A stretch of DNA of 64,000 nucleotides, taken from positions 1-64,000 of the forward strand of contig JBBEBP010000019.1 of the NCBI GenBank assembly GCA_040882255.1, given 5' to 3'. The translations under genes were made by a program, and so were the position numbers. Shown here in pieces: positions 54,820 through 63,851 of this stretch. The notes below the pieces were generated by a model. It was not told the origin of the DNA. It searched no databases and saw only the letters and a list, made by a program, of their open reading frames with translations. The stretch is from PWQG01 sp040882255 (GTDB lineage: Bacteria > Pseudomonadota > Gammaproteobacteria > Pseudomonadales > Pseudohongiellaceae). The first letter of the stretch is position 1. Each line of letters opens with the position of its first letter.

Positions 54820-55609
54820 GCACGTGTAAACATCACTGTCCCCACAATTTCACCGACTTCAAAGTGAGTCACCTGGAAGCGCCCTCTTTCCAAGTCGTCG
54901 GATATCCACAGCCAGTAGATTATCGCGCGATACCCGTTCAGAGCACTGAGCGGAATCAACTCGCTATCACTGCAATTGAGTATTTGACAGAGGCAATCGA
55001 CAACTGGTCTGACTACGCATCAAAGCAGGTGCAGCGCAGAAGCTGCTCTCGTTGTCGTACCCAGGAAAGACTTGTCACTTCCGCTCGCTCGCTGCCGCAC
55101 CCAGTCACCCGTTCGATGCAATCTATGTTGGGCTTTACGGTAGAAGTCGGTCATACGAAGTAATCTGACAGGAAAGCGAAACATTGGTATGCCCAAAGAC
55201 GGAGTGTTACGATTTCGCACACTCAGTGTGCAAAGATTGATCAGCTTATATTGAGCGAAAACAGGCAGAATGTGTCCCAATCAAAGTCCAACCCGGGCCA
55301 GTCGTGGCCCACGAGGGACCTGAATAGGTCAGAACTACCCCATGCGGGTCCAAAATGGACCATCGGTTTTGCTCGTAAAAGTGAGATTGGTAGGCGGGGT
55401 CGGGCTTTTCCGCAGGCAGGACGTTATAGTAGTTATATAACATTATAACTTATTATAATTTATTCTAACATATTATAACCCAAAAGTCCATGCTTTTTAT
55501 CCATTTCACTGAGGTGCACTGCGACGAACTTTGCGTTCACACTCAACGAGTGCGAAAAGCATTGCTTGACATAAAACATCGAACCCTCAACCCGAGAACC
55601 ACGTGATAG
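54820..55609. other. Region without a supported gene
   Basis: After the blaI promoter I find no credible gene. A 99-codon frame (54864-55163) has no ribosome site or family resemblance. At 55260-55400 short GTCC/GGACC phrases resemble the non-coding end of an IS21-type element (its istB remnant follows). The last part (55430-55480) is a run of TTATAA repeats. Confidence 0.5.
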
Positions 55610-56090
55610 AGCCCAGGATCGTGCTCACCTTCTCGTACCGAGGGCTAATCAGGCGAAAGAGCAGGCTGGTTTCTTCCCGGTTCATCGGCAGGTGCCGGCG
55701 CTCTTCTTCGAAGCATTCAGCGGGGTATATTCATCGAACTAGCGCAGCTGGCGATGATCGGTATGTGCGCTCAGCCACTGCTCCACTTGCAGGCTCAAGC
55801 GTCTCAGGCGTTCGACCTTACCCTTGGCATGACCCCGGCATGAACGACAAGCTACGGGGTGAACCCGCAATAATTAGCCAGTGCGAGGATATCCTCGTTG
55901 AACCGCACTTGTCCTGCCAGGGGTATTACACCAACATCGCTGCCTTCTCGTTGTCGAGCACTACCCCGGCAAGGGCGCCGCCAAAGTGGCGGAAAGCGGC
56001 ACGAACGACTCAGAGGCATGCTTACTGTTGTGGCTGTCGCGGTGGCGAGGGCATGGAAACGATAGGGAAAACAGAGATTGCTTTCCGCTG
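55610..56090 (-). pseudogene. IS21-family istA/istB remnants
   Basis: On the reverse strand an istA piece reads AGQVRFNEDILALANYCGFT (55850-55910) and, frame-shifted, GKVERLRRLSLQVEQWLSAH. Further on, an istB piece reads LPMNREETSLLFRLISPRYE followed by KVSTILGSIT (55610-55690). The order istA then istB is as in IS21. Several stops and frame changes separate the pieces, and large parts of both genes are missing. Confidence 0.68.
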
Positions 56091-56140
56091 CACCTATCCC
56101 GCTCGATGCGCCAACCATTCGTACACGTGGCTGGGGGTGT

Positions 56141-56478
56141 GTGATGGCTCGTCCCACGGGCCATCACTTGAATGCCTGAGACTGCGCTGAAGCTCCACTG
56201 CACAACGGCCCCGTCCCCGGAGCGCTGCGCACGCTGGCACATTCGAAAGCCCGTCCCACGGGCTCTCAGGAGCCAGAAGTTCCGCTGTAGGCTTCTCTTT
56301 ACAGTGGCCCCGTCCCACGGGGACGTTGTACAGCGATATAACGCTGCGTAGCGACAGAACCAGGACAGGTGTGAAGTAGTAATGACGTTGCCCTGAAACT
56401 GTGCCACATCTGGAGGCCAGGCCCGGGAGTCTTCAACTCCCGTATACGACACCGCCATGGCGGCCCGTCCCACGGGCC
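56141..56478. repeat. Hairpin array 1: palindromes with invariant GT-CCC-AC tip
   Basis: Four hairpins share the tip GT-CCC-AC but differ in the stems: 56141-56167 (12-bp stem), 56248-56264 (7 bp), 56308-56322 (6 bp) and 56462-56478 (7 bp). A second type, CGGGAGT-N5-ACTCCCG, lies at 56424-56442. Stem differences are matched on both sides. No convincing protein is encoded across them. Confidence 0.85.
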
Positions 56479-56558
56479 CCGCGCGGCAGTCTGAGACCTC
56501 GCTGGCAACGTCACTGACCAGTGTCCCGGTCTCACGGGCCCGCTGCCTACAGCGAGCC

Positions 56559-57371
56559 ATGAATCGATCCCGCCAGGCCACTAATGCGCACTGTTACTGC
56601 GCCGATGGCACCTGGAAGCCCTGCTCGTCCATCACGGTTTGGTCGACTGGCTACCGGCGCTTGCAGCAACAACTGGCTGAGGCGGAGCGCTTGCTCGCTG
56701 CCACGCGTAAGCGCAGTCACGGTAACACCGTCAATCGAATTCTCGCGCTGGGCAACCAACCCCAGAGCGACTCATTGAGCTACCGGGCACTTCAAAAATG
56801 CTTCGGGCGCTCTGTTAAAGTACGGGCGACCGGGGCGCTGATCGAGCAACTGCGCCGCAAGTCTGAAAGCGCCGGCGGCGCCCTGATCGATCTCGATAAC
56901 CGGAGCCTGAAACTGTCGCAATACGATCACTTCACCGATGCCTGCACGAAGAAATCGCTCAGCGAGCGCTGGCACAGGTTGGGTGATAGATCAGGGGTGG
57001 TGCAGCGCGACCTGTACTCGGCATTTCTCGCACGGGTCGTTCATGACAATACCCTCCACCCGAGCCGGGCCGTCAAGGCCTGGCCGGCTGCGCAGTCGCT
57101 GTTAGGCCGTGCGGGGTGGGTCCGGGATCAACCGGTGAGTGTGGCGACCGTGCTTGCCACCACGACGGGCTTGCCTGCGCCAATCAAACGCCGGCGCATG
57201 CCTTCGTCAGAACCGGTCGCACGGCAAAGGACCTTCGCCCTGAGCGATACTTCGGAAGTTGTAGGCCGATGCCAAGAGCCAAAGGGAGTTCAGGGAGACG
57301 GACCTAGAACCCCCGCCTTTAGGCGTGGGGAGACTCAGCCAAATTTCAGGCACAGCTATCCTAAAGGCTAG
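56559..57371 (+). pseudogene. TnpB-like IS605 transposase, N-terminus missing
   Basis: From MNRSRQATNAHCY the frame matches the C-terminal half of an IS200/IS605 OrfB (TnpB) subfamily: FGRSVKVRATGALIEQLRRK, LKLSQYDHFTDACTKKSLSE and the RuvC-III motif VQRDLYSAFLAR with its Asp. This subfamily lacks the usual zinc-finger Cys pairs. About 200 N-terminal residues with RuvC-I are absent; the frame instead opens in hairpin array 1. No TnpA is present. The protein cannot be a complete RNA-guided nuclease. Confidence 0.75.
57310..57330 (+). repeat. IS605-type right-end hairpin
   Basis: CCCCCGCC-TTTA-GGCGTGGGG forms an 8-bp stem with one bulged T close to the end of the TnpB-like frame. IS605-family right ends carry such subterminal hairpins, which also form part of the guide RNA of TnpB elements. 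It supports the mobile origin of the fragment. Confidence 0.65.
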
Positions 57372-57574
57372 CCGGCTAGTCAGCAGCTCGCTGGAGTCGG
57401 CTGGTAGCGCCGGCTGTCCCTGCCGCGCTCCGGTCGCCTTGTTGCTACAGCCGGCTGTATGCAGCGGGCGGCGGTGAGCGGGGAGCCGCCCCTGCAAGGG
57501 CGGTCATCTCCAGGGCGCTGTGAGCGGCGCTGCTTCGTCCTTGGCGAGCTGCTCAAGACCCGACCTTTGTCCCG

Positions 57575-57695
57575 CCTGAGTCGTCCTGCAGCGACGCTCC
57601 AGGCTGCTCTCGCTCCCCGCGCTCTCCAGTCCGGCCTAAGTCTTCCTGCAGTGACGCTCCCAGGCTGCTCTCGCCTCCCGCGCTCTCCAATCCGG
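57575..57695. repeat. Tandem duplication of a 60-bp unit
   Basis: Two adjacent copies, 57575-57634 and 57635-57695, share CAGGCTGCTCTCG, CCGCGCTCTCCA and TCCTGCAG blocks with few differences. The surrounding 57380-58000 is GC-rich with no credible gene. Confidence 0.75.
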
Positions 57696-58009
57696 CCGAA
57701 ATGGCCAGTGTGTGCGCAGCAGGCCGGGCAGGCCCGACCTGCTACTTACTGCCTTACTTGGTGCGGCGACCTGTAATTGTCCGGGCAGCTCTCTGTCGTG
57801 TATTCGCCCCGTAGTCCGCCGTGAAACCCGACCCGTTACCCGCTGCGCCAAGGCGCCGGTCAGCCCTGAGGCAGACCGGCTTGCTTTAACTCCCCTGCCT
57901 CTGCACCCCGATCCGCAGTGACACTCCGGGAATGCTCCGGTAAGACAGCTGGCTGACCACCCTCCCAGCAAGAGGCACCACACACCCGACGCCACCAACC
58001 CTGTTTTTT

Positions 58010-58250
58010 GTTTGCCCTCAAACTATATAGGGTGTCGTTTTCGCGAAAATTATTAGGGGTTGACAACTATTTATTTTTATTTCCCGAAAAACGGCCCAAA
58101 AAACACCTCCCGGAACCACACTGAGACTAGCTATAAAATAGTATTATTTCAGTATTTTACATAATCTTTCTAATGCGGATCACTCGTTCCGTAAAAATCA
58201 GAAATTAGCGAAAAATAATTGTGATAAATTGTTACAGAGAGGGGTTACCC
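58010..58250. other. AT-rich island in GC-rich surroundings, no gene seen
   Basis: Base composition changes sharply to AT-rich at about 58010 (TATTTATTTTTATTT) and back to GC-rich at about 58250 after a run of seven to eight Cs. Short TTTCG / CGAAA inverted pairs occur (TTTTCGCGAAAA near 58038). No open frame of note. It could be a promoter-rich end, an origin-like segment or an insertion-sequence end. Confidence 0.5.
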
Positions 58251-58340
58251 CCCCCTCCCGGGATGAATTCCCAGTTACCCCAGCCTGGCTGGTAGCCATT
58301 CGAACGAGCAGCCGAGAGGTTGGTGTATGAGGGCCGCGCT

Positions 58341-58591
58341 CGGGAGTCAGAGACTCCCGTGTACGTTACTGCCATAATGGCCCGTCCCACGGGGCGTTAT
58401 GGCAGTGCTGCCACGACGCCGCATCTGTAGGCCCGTCCCACGGGCCCCGCGGGAGTCGCAGACCCCGCTGAACCTCCACTACACAGCGGGGCCCCGTCCC
58501 ACGGGGCCAACTTGTCAGTGCTGCGAACTGCAAACCGCCTTTCCCGAGGCCGCATCATAGCGAAGTATGCCACCTGTCCCACAGGTGGCAT
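58341..58591. repeat. Hairpin array 2: palindromes with invariant GT-CCC-AC tip
   Basis: Four more hairpins with tip GT-CCC-AC: 58368-58406 (18-bp stem, one wobble, one mismatch), 58430-58446 (7 bp), 58490-58508 (8 bp) and 58567-58591 (11-bp perfect stem ATGCCACCTGT / ACAGGTGGCAT). The GGGAGTC-type hairpin occurs at 58341-58359 and 58449-58468. The first unit (58341-58395) closely resembles 56424-56478 of array 1. Confidence 0.85.
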
Positions 58592-58805
58592 CCTCGTGAC
58601 CGCAGGCTGCGAGCGGATAACTCACAGGCGAACACGGCGAGCTGGCCGGCGCCTGTTTGCATGCAAAGCAAAGTAGGCGGAATAAGCAGGAGATTGATCT
58701 CAACTCAAAATTGGTACCGCCGCTGCAACGCAGCTCAACGTCAGCATAAGACGTAGAGAACAGTGAATATAGCGCAGGCATGCCCCTTCGCATGCCTGTG
58801 TAAGA

Positions 58806-59520
58806 GCGTGAGCGAATCTTGCTACCGCTACCGTCCGAAGCTGAATTCGGAGGATGCAGTGATCGTCGACTGACTGCTGCGCCTCACGACAGCCAACAGA
58901 CGACGGGGACTCGGGCTGTGCTTTCTGCATCTGTGTAACGTGCGTAGATTTCCCTGGAATCACAAGCGTGTATACCGCCTGTACCAAGAGCTGGAGTTGA
59001 ACCTGAGGATCAAACCGAGACGACGCATCAAGCGGGACAAGCCGGATGCTCTCAGCGTACCGACTACTGCTAACCAGATGTGGTCGATGGACTTCATGAG
59101 TGACACCCTGAGCGATAGCCGCACGCTCAGAACCTTCAATGTAATCGACGATTACAATCGTGAGAGCCTGCGCATCGATGTTGATCCGTCGTTGCCCGGC
59201 GTTCGTGTGATCCGCAAGCTGAAGCAGATCATAGTATGGTGCGGCGATTCGCCTGGACAACGGGCCGGAAGACATCGCGCAGTCACTGATCGACGGGGCA
59301 AACGACAAGCGGATCACGCTGTTCTATATCCAGCCAGGAAAGCCGACCCAGAATGCTTACATCGAATACTTCAACCGGACGACTCCTCATGAATGGCTGG
59401 ATCTACATCAGTTCCACTCGATCAGTGACCCGGGGGAGCTGGCAACCGAATGACAGTGGCAATACAACGATCAGAGGCCCCACACAGGCATCAGAGGCGT
59501 ACCACCCCGCTGATTACTGA
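58806..59520 (+). pseudogene. IS3-family transposase OrfB remnant
   Basis: The forward strand reads NHKRVYRLYQELELNLRIKP, TANQMWSMDFMSDTL (first catalytic Asp) and VIDDYNRE, then shifts frame near 59245 to DNGPE (second Asp), FYIQPGKPTQNAYIEYFNRT (Glu) and HEWLDLHQF. Stops occur near 58870 and 59450. All three DDE residues can be traced but the gene is broken in at least three places, so it is dead. The type is the IS2/IS407 branch of IS3. Confidence 0.82.
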
Positions 59521-59747
59521 TGGCAGCATGAGTTTGTACGTACATCTGCTGCGGAAAATGGGAGGATTGCACCGGGCGCCGCGCCAGCTTCGTCGTGCTC
59601 ACCGCCGACCCGCTGGCCGAAATTCGCAATACCCGGTGAATCGAATCGGTGTATCTGAACGGGCGGGAGGTTGCTCGGAACGGGATTGCGAGTTCGCTGC
59701 GGGGCGCCCGACCAGCCGTGCCACCTCCACTGTGAGGGGTAAGACGT

Positions 59748-60872
59748 TCAACGCGCCGCCATCACCCGCCCGGCCTGCAAGAAGACCCACAGCAGGCCGG
59801 CATACGCCGCACTCCACAGTAACGCTGCGACGAGCATGCCCCCGGCCGACCCTGCAGGCAGGGTCAGACGGATCAGGGCTGCAGCGGAAATGCTCAAGAC
59901 AATGACCGGTAGTCCCCGGATCTGCTCCGGGTTGCGGCGGCGCTTGATCCACCAGTTGCGGGCCATGACCGTGCTGGTCAGCGTGCCCAGCGCGCCCACG
60001 GTAAGCGCGTGCAACGCCGTGGTGGTAGCAATGAGGCCCGTGACGAGACTCAGGCCGGTCAGGAGAAGACCGACGGCCAGCCAGCTGTAACCAATGCCCA
60101 GGCAGAACAGGTCGGCACGATCACGGCACAGCCAGGGCTGCCAGCGCAACAGGCGCACACCCGTCAGTACGGCAGCCACCAGCACCACCACACCACTCAA
60201 CCGCTGATCGGCGCCGGCAGCCTGCAACAAAATGGCGATCCCCATGACGGCAATCAGCCACGCTTCCAGCCGCGGCTGCACACGGGCCGCCAAGTAACCG
60301 CCCTTGCGACGGATATGTCCGGCATAGGCTGCCGGTATCATCCGCCCGCCCATATAGATCATCAGCAGTGCCAGCAACAGAACGGCGGTTGGCAGCAAGG
60401 ATTGCGAGATGCTGATCCGACCTGCCACCCCGGGCAGATGATACAGCATCGCCGCCAGCCCGATACCGGCCAGGATCAGGACCACGCTCCGGTTGCGCCA
60501 TTTTTTCGCAGCCCCGGCAAACATCGGCACCGTATGGTATAGCAACAGTGCCACGAACAGTCCGTTGCTGAAGGCTACCATCCAGGGCGCGGACAGCAGC
60601 AGTACGCTGGCGCGGCCGGCGAGCCAGGCCACAAAAAGCAGCGCCAGTTGCCGCCTGATTGTCGACTGAATCAGGAATCCGGCAATAACAGCTGTGGCAA
60701 AGCCGAACAGCATCTCGCCGGCATGCAGCTCGCGGGCAACGGCAAGCGGCATCGGTGACAACCGGCCCAGCATACCGGTGACCGACAGCGGTAGCAGCAA
60801 GGCCGCGTGGACTGCAGCAGCCGGAAAGAACAGCCGGCTGGCAGCGACGCGCTGTACCCGGTCAGCTGCCAT
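59748..60872 (-). CDS. nnrS: NnrS-family membrane protein
   Basis: This 374-aa inner-membrane protein has about twelve helices. The N-terminus ARELHAGEMLFGFATAVIAG is the conserved NnrS start (His in HAGEMLFG), and THALTVGALGTLTSTVMAR carries another family His. NnrS is a haem- and copper-containing protein linked to nitric oxide tolerance and denitrification. It overlaps the end of the upstream iron-sulfur subunit gene by 11 bp, so the two are coupled. Confidence 0.88.
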   Translation of the reverse strand: MAADRVQRVAASRLFFPAAAVHAALLLPLSVTGMLGRLSPMPLAVARELHAGEMLFGFATAVIAGFLIQSTIRRQLALLFVAWLAGRASVLLLSAPWMVAFSNGLFVALLLYHTVPMFAGAAKKWRNRSVVLILAGIGLAAMLYHLPGVAGRISISQSLLPTAVLLLALLMIYMGGRMIPAAYAGHIRRKGGYLAARVQPRLEAWLIAVMGIAILLQAAGADQRLSGVVVLVAAVLTGVRLLRWQPWLCRDRADLFCLGIGYSWLAVGLLLTGLSLVTGLIATTTALHALTVGALGTLTSTVMARNWWIKRRRNPEQIRGLPVIVLSISAAALIRLTLPAGSAGGMLVAALLWSAAYAGLLWVFLQAGRVMAAR

Positions 60873-61569
60873 CGTTCAGCAGTTCGCGGCGGATTCTCCC
60901 GATGGCGCCCATGGGGTTAAGGCCCTTGGGGCAGACCCAGGAGCAGTTGCCGATACTGCGGCAGCGGAACAGACTGAACGGATCCTCCAACGCCTGGAGG
61001 CGCTCCGTGCGGGCCTGATCGCGGCTGTCCAGCAGGAAGCGCAGGGATTGCAGCAACGCCGCAGGCCCCAGGTACCGCTCCGGATTCCACCACCAGGACG
61101 GACACTGCGACGTGCAGCAGGCGCACAGAACGCATTCGTACAGGCCATCCAGGCGGGCGCGCTCCTCCGGAGACTGCCGACGCTCAATCGCGGGCGGCGC
61201 GTCATCATTGATCAACCACGGTTTAATCCGTTCGTACTGTCGGAAAAATACCGACAGGTCCACCACCAGGTCGCGAATGACCGGCATTCCGGGCAGAGGC
61301 CTGAGCACCAGGGTGTCCGATTTGCCAAGCGCCTCCGCCACCGGTTTGATACAGGCCAGCCAGTTCTTGCCGTTGATGTTCATGCCGTCCGAACCGCACA
61401 CACCCTCGCGGCAGGAACGACGGTACGCCAGTGTCGGGTCCTTTTCGCGCAGGTGCTCCAACGCATCCAGCACCATGCGGCTCCGGAACCGATCAGGCAA
61501 GGAAAGCTGCTGCCGGTACGGTTTCTCATCCTGTTCGGGATTGTATCGGTAGAGGTGCACGGTAATCAT
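60862..61569 (-). CDS. Succinate dehydrogenase/fumarate reductase iron-sulfur subunit, stand-alone
   Basis: This 235-aa protein has all three cluster sites of SdhB/FrdB: 2Fe-2S in SCREGVCGSDGMNINGKN, then CVLCACCTSQCP and CRSIGNCSWVCPKGLNP for the 4Fe-4S and 3Fe-4S clusters. It would carry electrons between a flavoprotein and quinone. No flavoprotein or membrane anchor gene is adjacent: upstream is a divergent nitronate monooxygenase gene and downstream nnrS overlaps it. The ATG chosen (MITVHLYRYNPEQD) fits the family start. Confidence 0.88.
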   Translation of the reverse strand: MITVHLYRYNPEQDEKPYRQQLSLPDRFRSRMVLDALEHLREKDPTLAYRRSCREGVCGSDGMNINGKNWLACIKPVAEALGKSDTLVLRPLPGMPVIRDLVVDLSVFFRQYERIKPWLINDDAPPAIERRQSPEERARLDGLYECVLCACCTSQCPSWWWNPERYLGPAALLQSLRFLLDSRDQARTERLQALEDPFSLFRCRSIGNCSWVCPKGLNPMGAIGRIRRELLNDGS

Positions 61570-61666
61570 GGCACGAACTCCATCCTCTCGACGCGGAACA
61601 ACTGGTACACTCCCAGAACAGGGTAACCCCGGATCCTGCGACAATTCCACTACCGGACTGACCGAT

Positions 61667-62644
61667 ATGTTACACACACCGCTCTGCGACCTGCTAGGCT
61701 GCCGCCATCCTGTTCTGCTGGCGGGCATGGGGGGCGTGTCGCGTCACGCGTTGGCGGCCGCCGTGGCGAATGCCGGTGGCTTCGCCAAACTGGGAATGGT
61801 GCGTGAGTCCGTCGAACGCATCCGTAATGAAGTCAACGCGCTGCGCCAGGCAACAGACCGCCCCTTCGCCGTCAACCTGATCCCGGCCGCCACGGACTCC
61901 GCACTGCTCGACGCGCAAGTGCGCGCCTGTATCGAGCTGCGGGTACCCTTTGTCGAGCTGTTCTGGGATGTCGATACCGCGCTGATTCGGCATCTGAAGG
62001 ACGAGGGTATCGGGGTACTGCACCAGGTGGGCGACGGCAGAGACGCCGAGAAAGCAGTGCGAGCGGGAGCCGATGTCCTGATCGCGCAGGGTGTGGAGGC
62101 AGGTGGTCATGTCCGCGGCACCCGGGGCACATTGAACCTGGTGGCGGACCTGTCATCCCGCTACACCATCCCCGTAGTGGCGTCCGGCGGCATCGCCAGC
62201 GGCCCGGCACTGATGGCGGCTCTGGTAGCCGGTGCCCAAGGTGTCAATCTGGGCACGGCATTTCTCGCCACCGACGAAGCCAACGCGCATGCTCATCACA
62301 AGCAACGGATCTGCGACGCGGACTCCGATGAGACGCTCTACACGCGTCTCTTCTCGCTCAACTGGCACGAACCGGCCCCGGTCCGGGTGCTCCCTAACCG
62401 GGTCACCCGGGGCGAGTACGGGGTGTTCCAACCGGGAGACACACCGCAACGCATCGGCGAACAGGACGGCCAAGCGGTGTACCGGTTCTCCACCGACTCC
62501 CCCCTTGCCGGCGCCGCAGGCGAACTGGACGATATGGCACTTTACGCCGGCCAGGGATGTGGAGAGATCAACACTATTATGCCAGCCGCTGAACGGCTTG
62601 AGGAGTTACTCCAGTCGGCGCTGACATCAGCCGCCAGGGAATAA
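61667..62644 (+). CDS. Nitronate monooxygenase (2-nitropropane dioxygenase family)
   Basis: This 325-aa FMN enzyme oxidises alkyl nitronates or related acids. The TIM-barrel start is CRHPVLLAGMGGVSRHALAA; FMN-phosphate binding is in VVASGGIASGPALMAAL and GAQGVNLGTAFLAT. The catalytic His lies in AQGVEAGGHVRGTRG. It is divergent from the iron-sulfur subunit gene, whose start is 98 bp away. With nnrS close by, a role in detoxifying nitrogen compounds is possible but not proved. Confidence 0.88.
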   Translation: MLHTPLCDLLGCRHPVLLAGMGGVSRHALAAAVANAGGFAKLGMVRESVERIRNEVNALRQATDRPFAVNLIPAATDSALLDAQVRACIELRVPFVELFWDVDTALIRHLKDEGIGVLHQVGDGRDAEKAVRAGADVLIAQGVEAGGHVRGTRGTLNLVADLSSRYTIPVVASGGIASGPALMAALVAGAQGVNLGTAFLATDEANAHAHHKQRICDADSDETLYTRLFSLNWHEPAPVRVLPNRVTRGEYGVFQPGDTPQRIGEQDGQAVYRFSTDSPLAGAAGELDDMALYAGQGCGEINTIMPAAERLEELLQSALTSAARE

Positions 62645-62944
62645 TGAGCACGCATTTGCTCCAATCGAACCCTGCAAGCGCCCTGGATCATGACATTACG
62701 GGTGGCAATCCGGCCACGACCACAGAGATTTACCCGGGTTATGCGGTCAACCGTCCCATATCTCCTTGTTCTCTCACCGGATGACACATCGCCTCTTTGG
62801 GTCGGCACCTTCGACACCATCCGCAAGCTGCTCGCCAACACCCTGGCCTTGGCCGTTGTTGTCCGTCGATTAGCCCTCCGTAGCAAGAGTGCTCTCGATA
62901 CGCTCGTGAACACACCCTTGGAGAGCTAGTATGTCACTCAGCCA
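62645..62944. other. Gap without a supported gene
   Basis: Open frames on both strands (62690-62929 forward, 62542-62913 reverse) lack ribosome sites and recognisable domains. The forward one has a repeated Leu/Ala/Val/Arg stretch (LANTLALAVVVRRLALRSK) that could be a transposase tail, but I cannot name it. Confidence 0.4.
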
Positions 62945-62945
62945 T

Positions 62946-63585
62946 TTACTGCCGCAGGAGACCTCCGCCGATCTGCTCTCGCCGCCAACGCTCAGCCACT
63001 TTCCTCGCCGCTTCCAGATCACGACAATACGTCAGCATGCCGCAGGTCTTGCGAATACCCGACCGCCGGAGCTTGACAATGATTCGTGCGGGCAGGCCCA
63101 CCAGAACCAGCGCCACCCCGTCGCGACGCATGTCGTCAACCAGTGACTGCAACGCCACGATGGCGGTGCCGTCCATGCTGGGCACATCGTGCATATCGAG
63201 GAGTACAGTGCGGACGCCGGGATCCACCAGATGCAGGGAGGTCAGTGCCTTTTCAGCTGCCCCGAAGAATAACGGGCCGTTGATGTCGTAGACAGCCACG
63301 TCCGCGGGAAGCCCCTTGATGGCGGGATGGTCCCCACCATCGATACGATCCGTATGCGTCAGCAGGGCCATGCGCCGGATGAACAGCGCTGCGGCCAGAC
63401 CAATGCCCACCGCCACGGCCAACACCATGTCAAAGAGAACCGTGAGGCTGAAGCAGATGAGCAGAACTGCCACATCTCCCGGCGGCGCTGAACGTATGGT
63501 GTGGACAAAATGTCTGGCCTCACTCATATTCCAGGCAACAATGAACAGCAAGGCGGCCAATGCAGCCATCGGCACCAGCCCCAGC
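62946..63585 (-). pseudogene. SulP-family anion transporter, C-terminal remnant with STAS domain
   Basis: The reverse strand holds the last helices of a SulP transporter (MAALAALLFIVAWNMSEA, DVAVLLICFSLTVLFDMVLA) and a full STAS domain (YDINGPLFFGAAEKAL, VLLDMHDVPSMDGTAIVALQ). SulP proteins import sulfate, bicarbonate or other anions. The first ten or so helices are missing: homology stops at about 63585, where an IS3 end begins. The open frame has an internal Met start, but a functional product is unlikely. Confidence 0.85.
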
Positions 63586-63851
63586 TATAGTGGACCCCAT
63601 CATCAAGACAGAATGTGTCCGGGTTTAAGTTAGTGCCTCAGCAATGGTCGCAGCTGCACAGCGCTGCCCTGGCTGCTCATTCTCTGGTGTCGTTTTTCGA
63701 GCACCGAAGTGGTCAGGCACTGACGCTCCGCCGCCCTTGCCACTACTATAGACTTCGTCGGGCGTTAGGTCACTCAGGCTCTGATGTGGTCGCTCGCCGT
63801 TGTAGAACTGAAAGTAATCTGCCAGTCCGAGCGAGGCGTAGCCGCGCAGTA
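63586..63851 (-). mobile_element. IS3-family element 3' end inserted in the SulP gene
   Basis: The reverse strand encodes the transposase end GLADYFQFYNGERPHQSLSD, then LTPDEVY, the standard IS3 C-terminus after the catalytic Glu, and stops at 63625. The terminal sequence (GGACCCCATCATCAAGACAG, from about 63588) abuts the SulP remnant. Upstream of the LADYF segment the transposase is cut by a group II intron at 63851/63852. Confidence 0.78.

Noticed and set aside
54864..55163. 99-codon forward frame after blaI
   Set aside because: No ribosome site, no family resemblance and a Ser/Arg-rich second half; not supported as a gene.
55603..56190. 195-codon forward frame
   Set aside because: The reverse strand carries recognisable istA/istB pieces here, so the forward frame is a shadow.
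57560..58000. Possible CRISPR array because of regular GC-rich repeats
   Set aside because: Only two copies of a 60-bp unit in direct contact, no spacers and no cas genes.
56141..58591. Integron attC array
   Set aside because: Hairpins lack the conserved attC core sites and there is no integron integrase or cassette gene between them.
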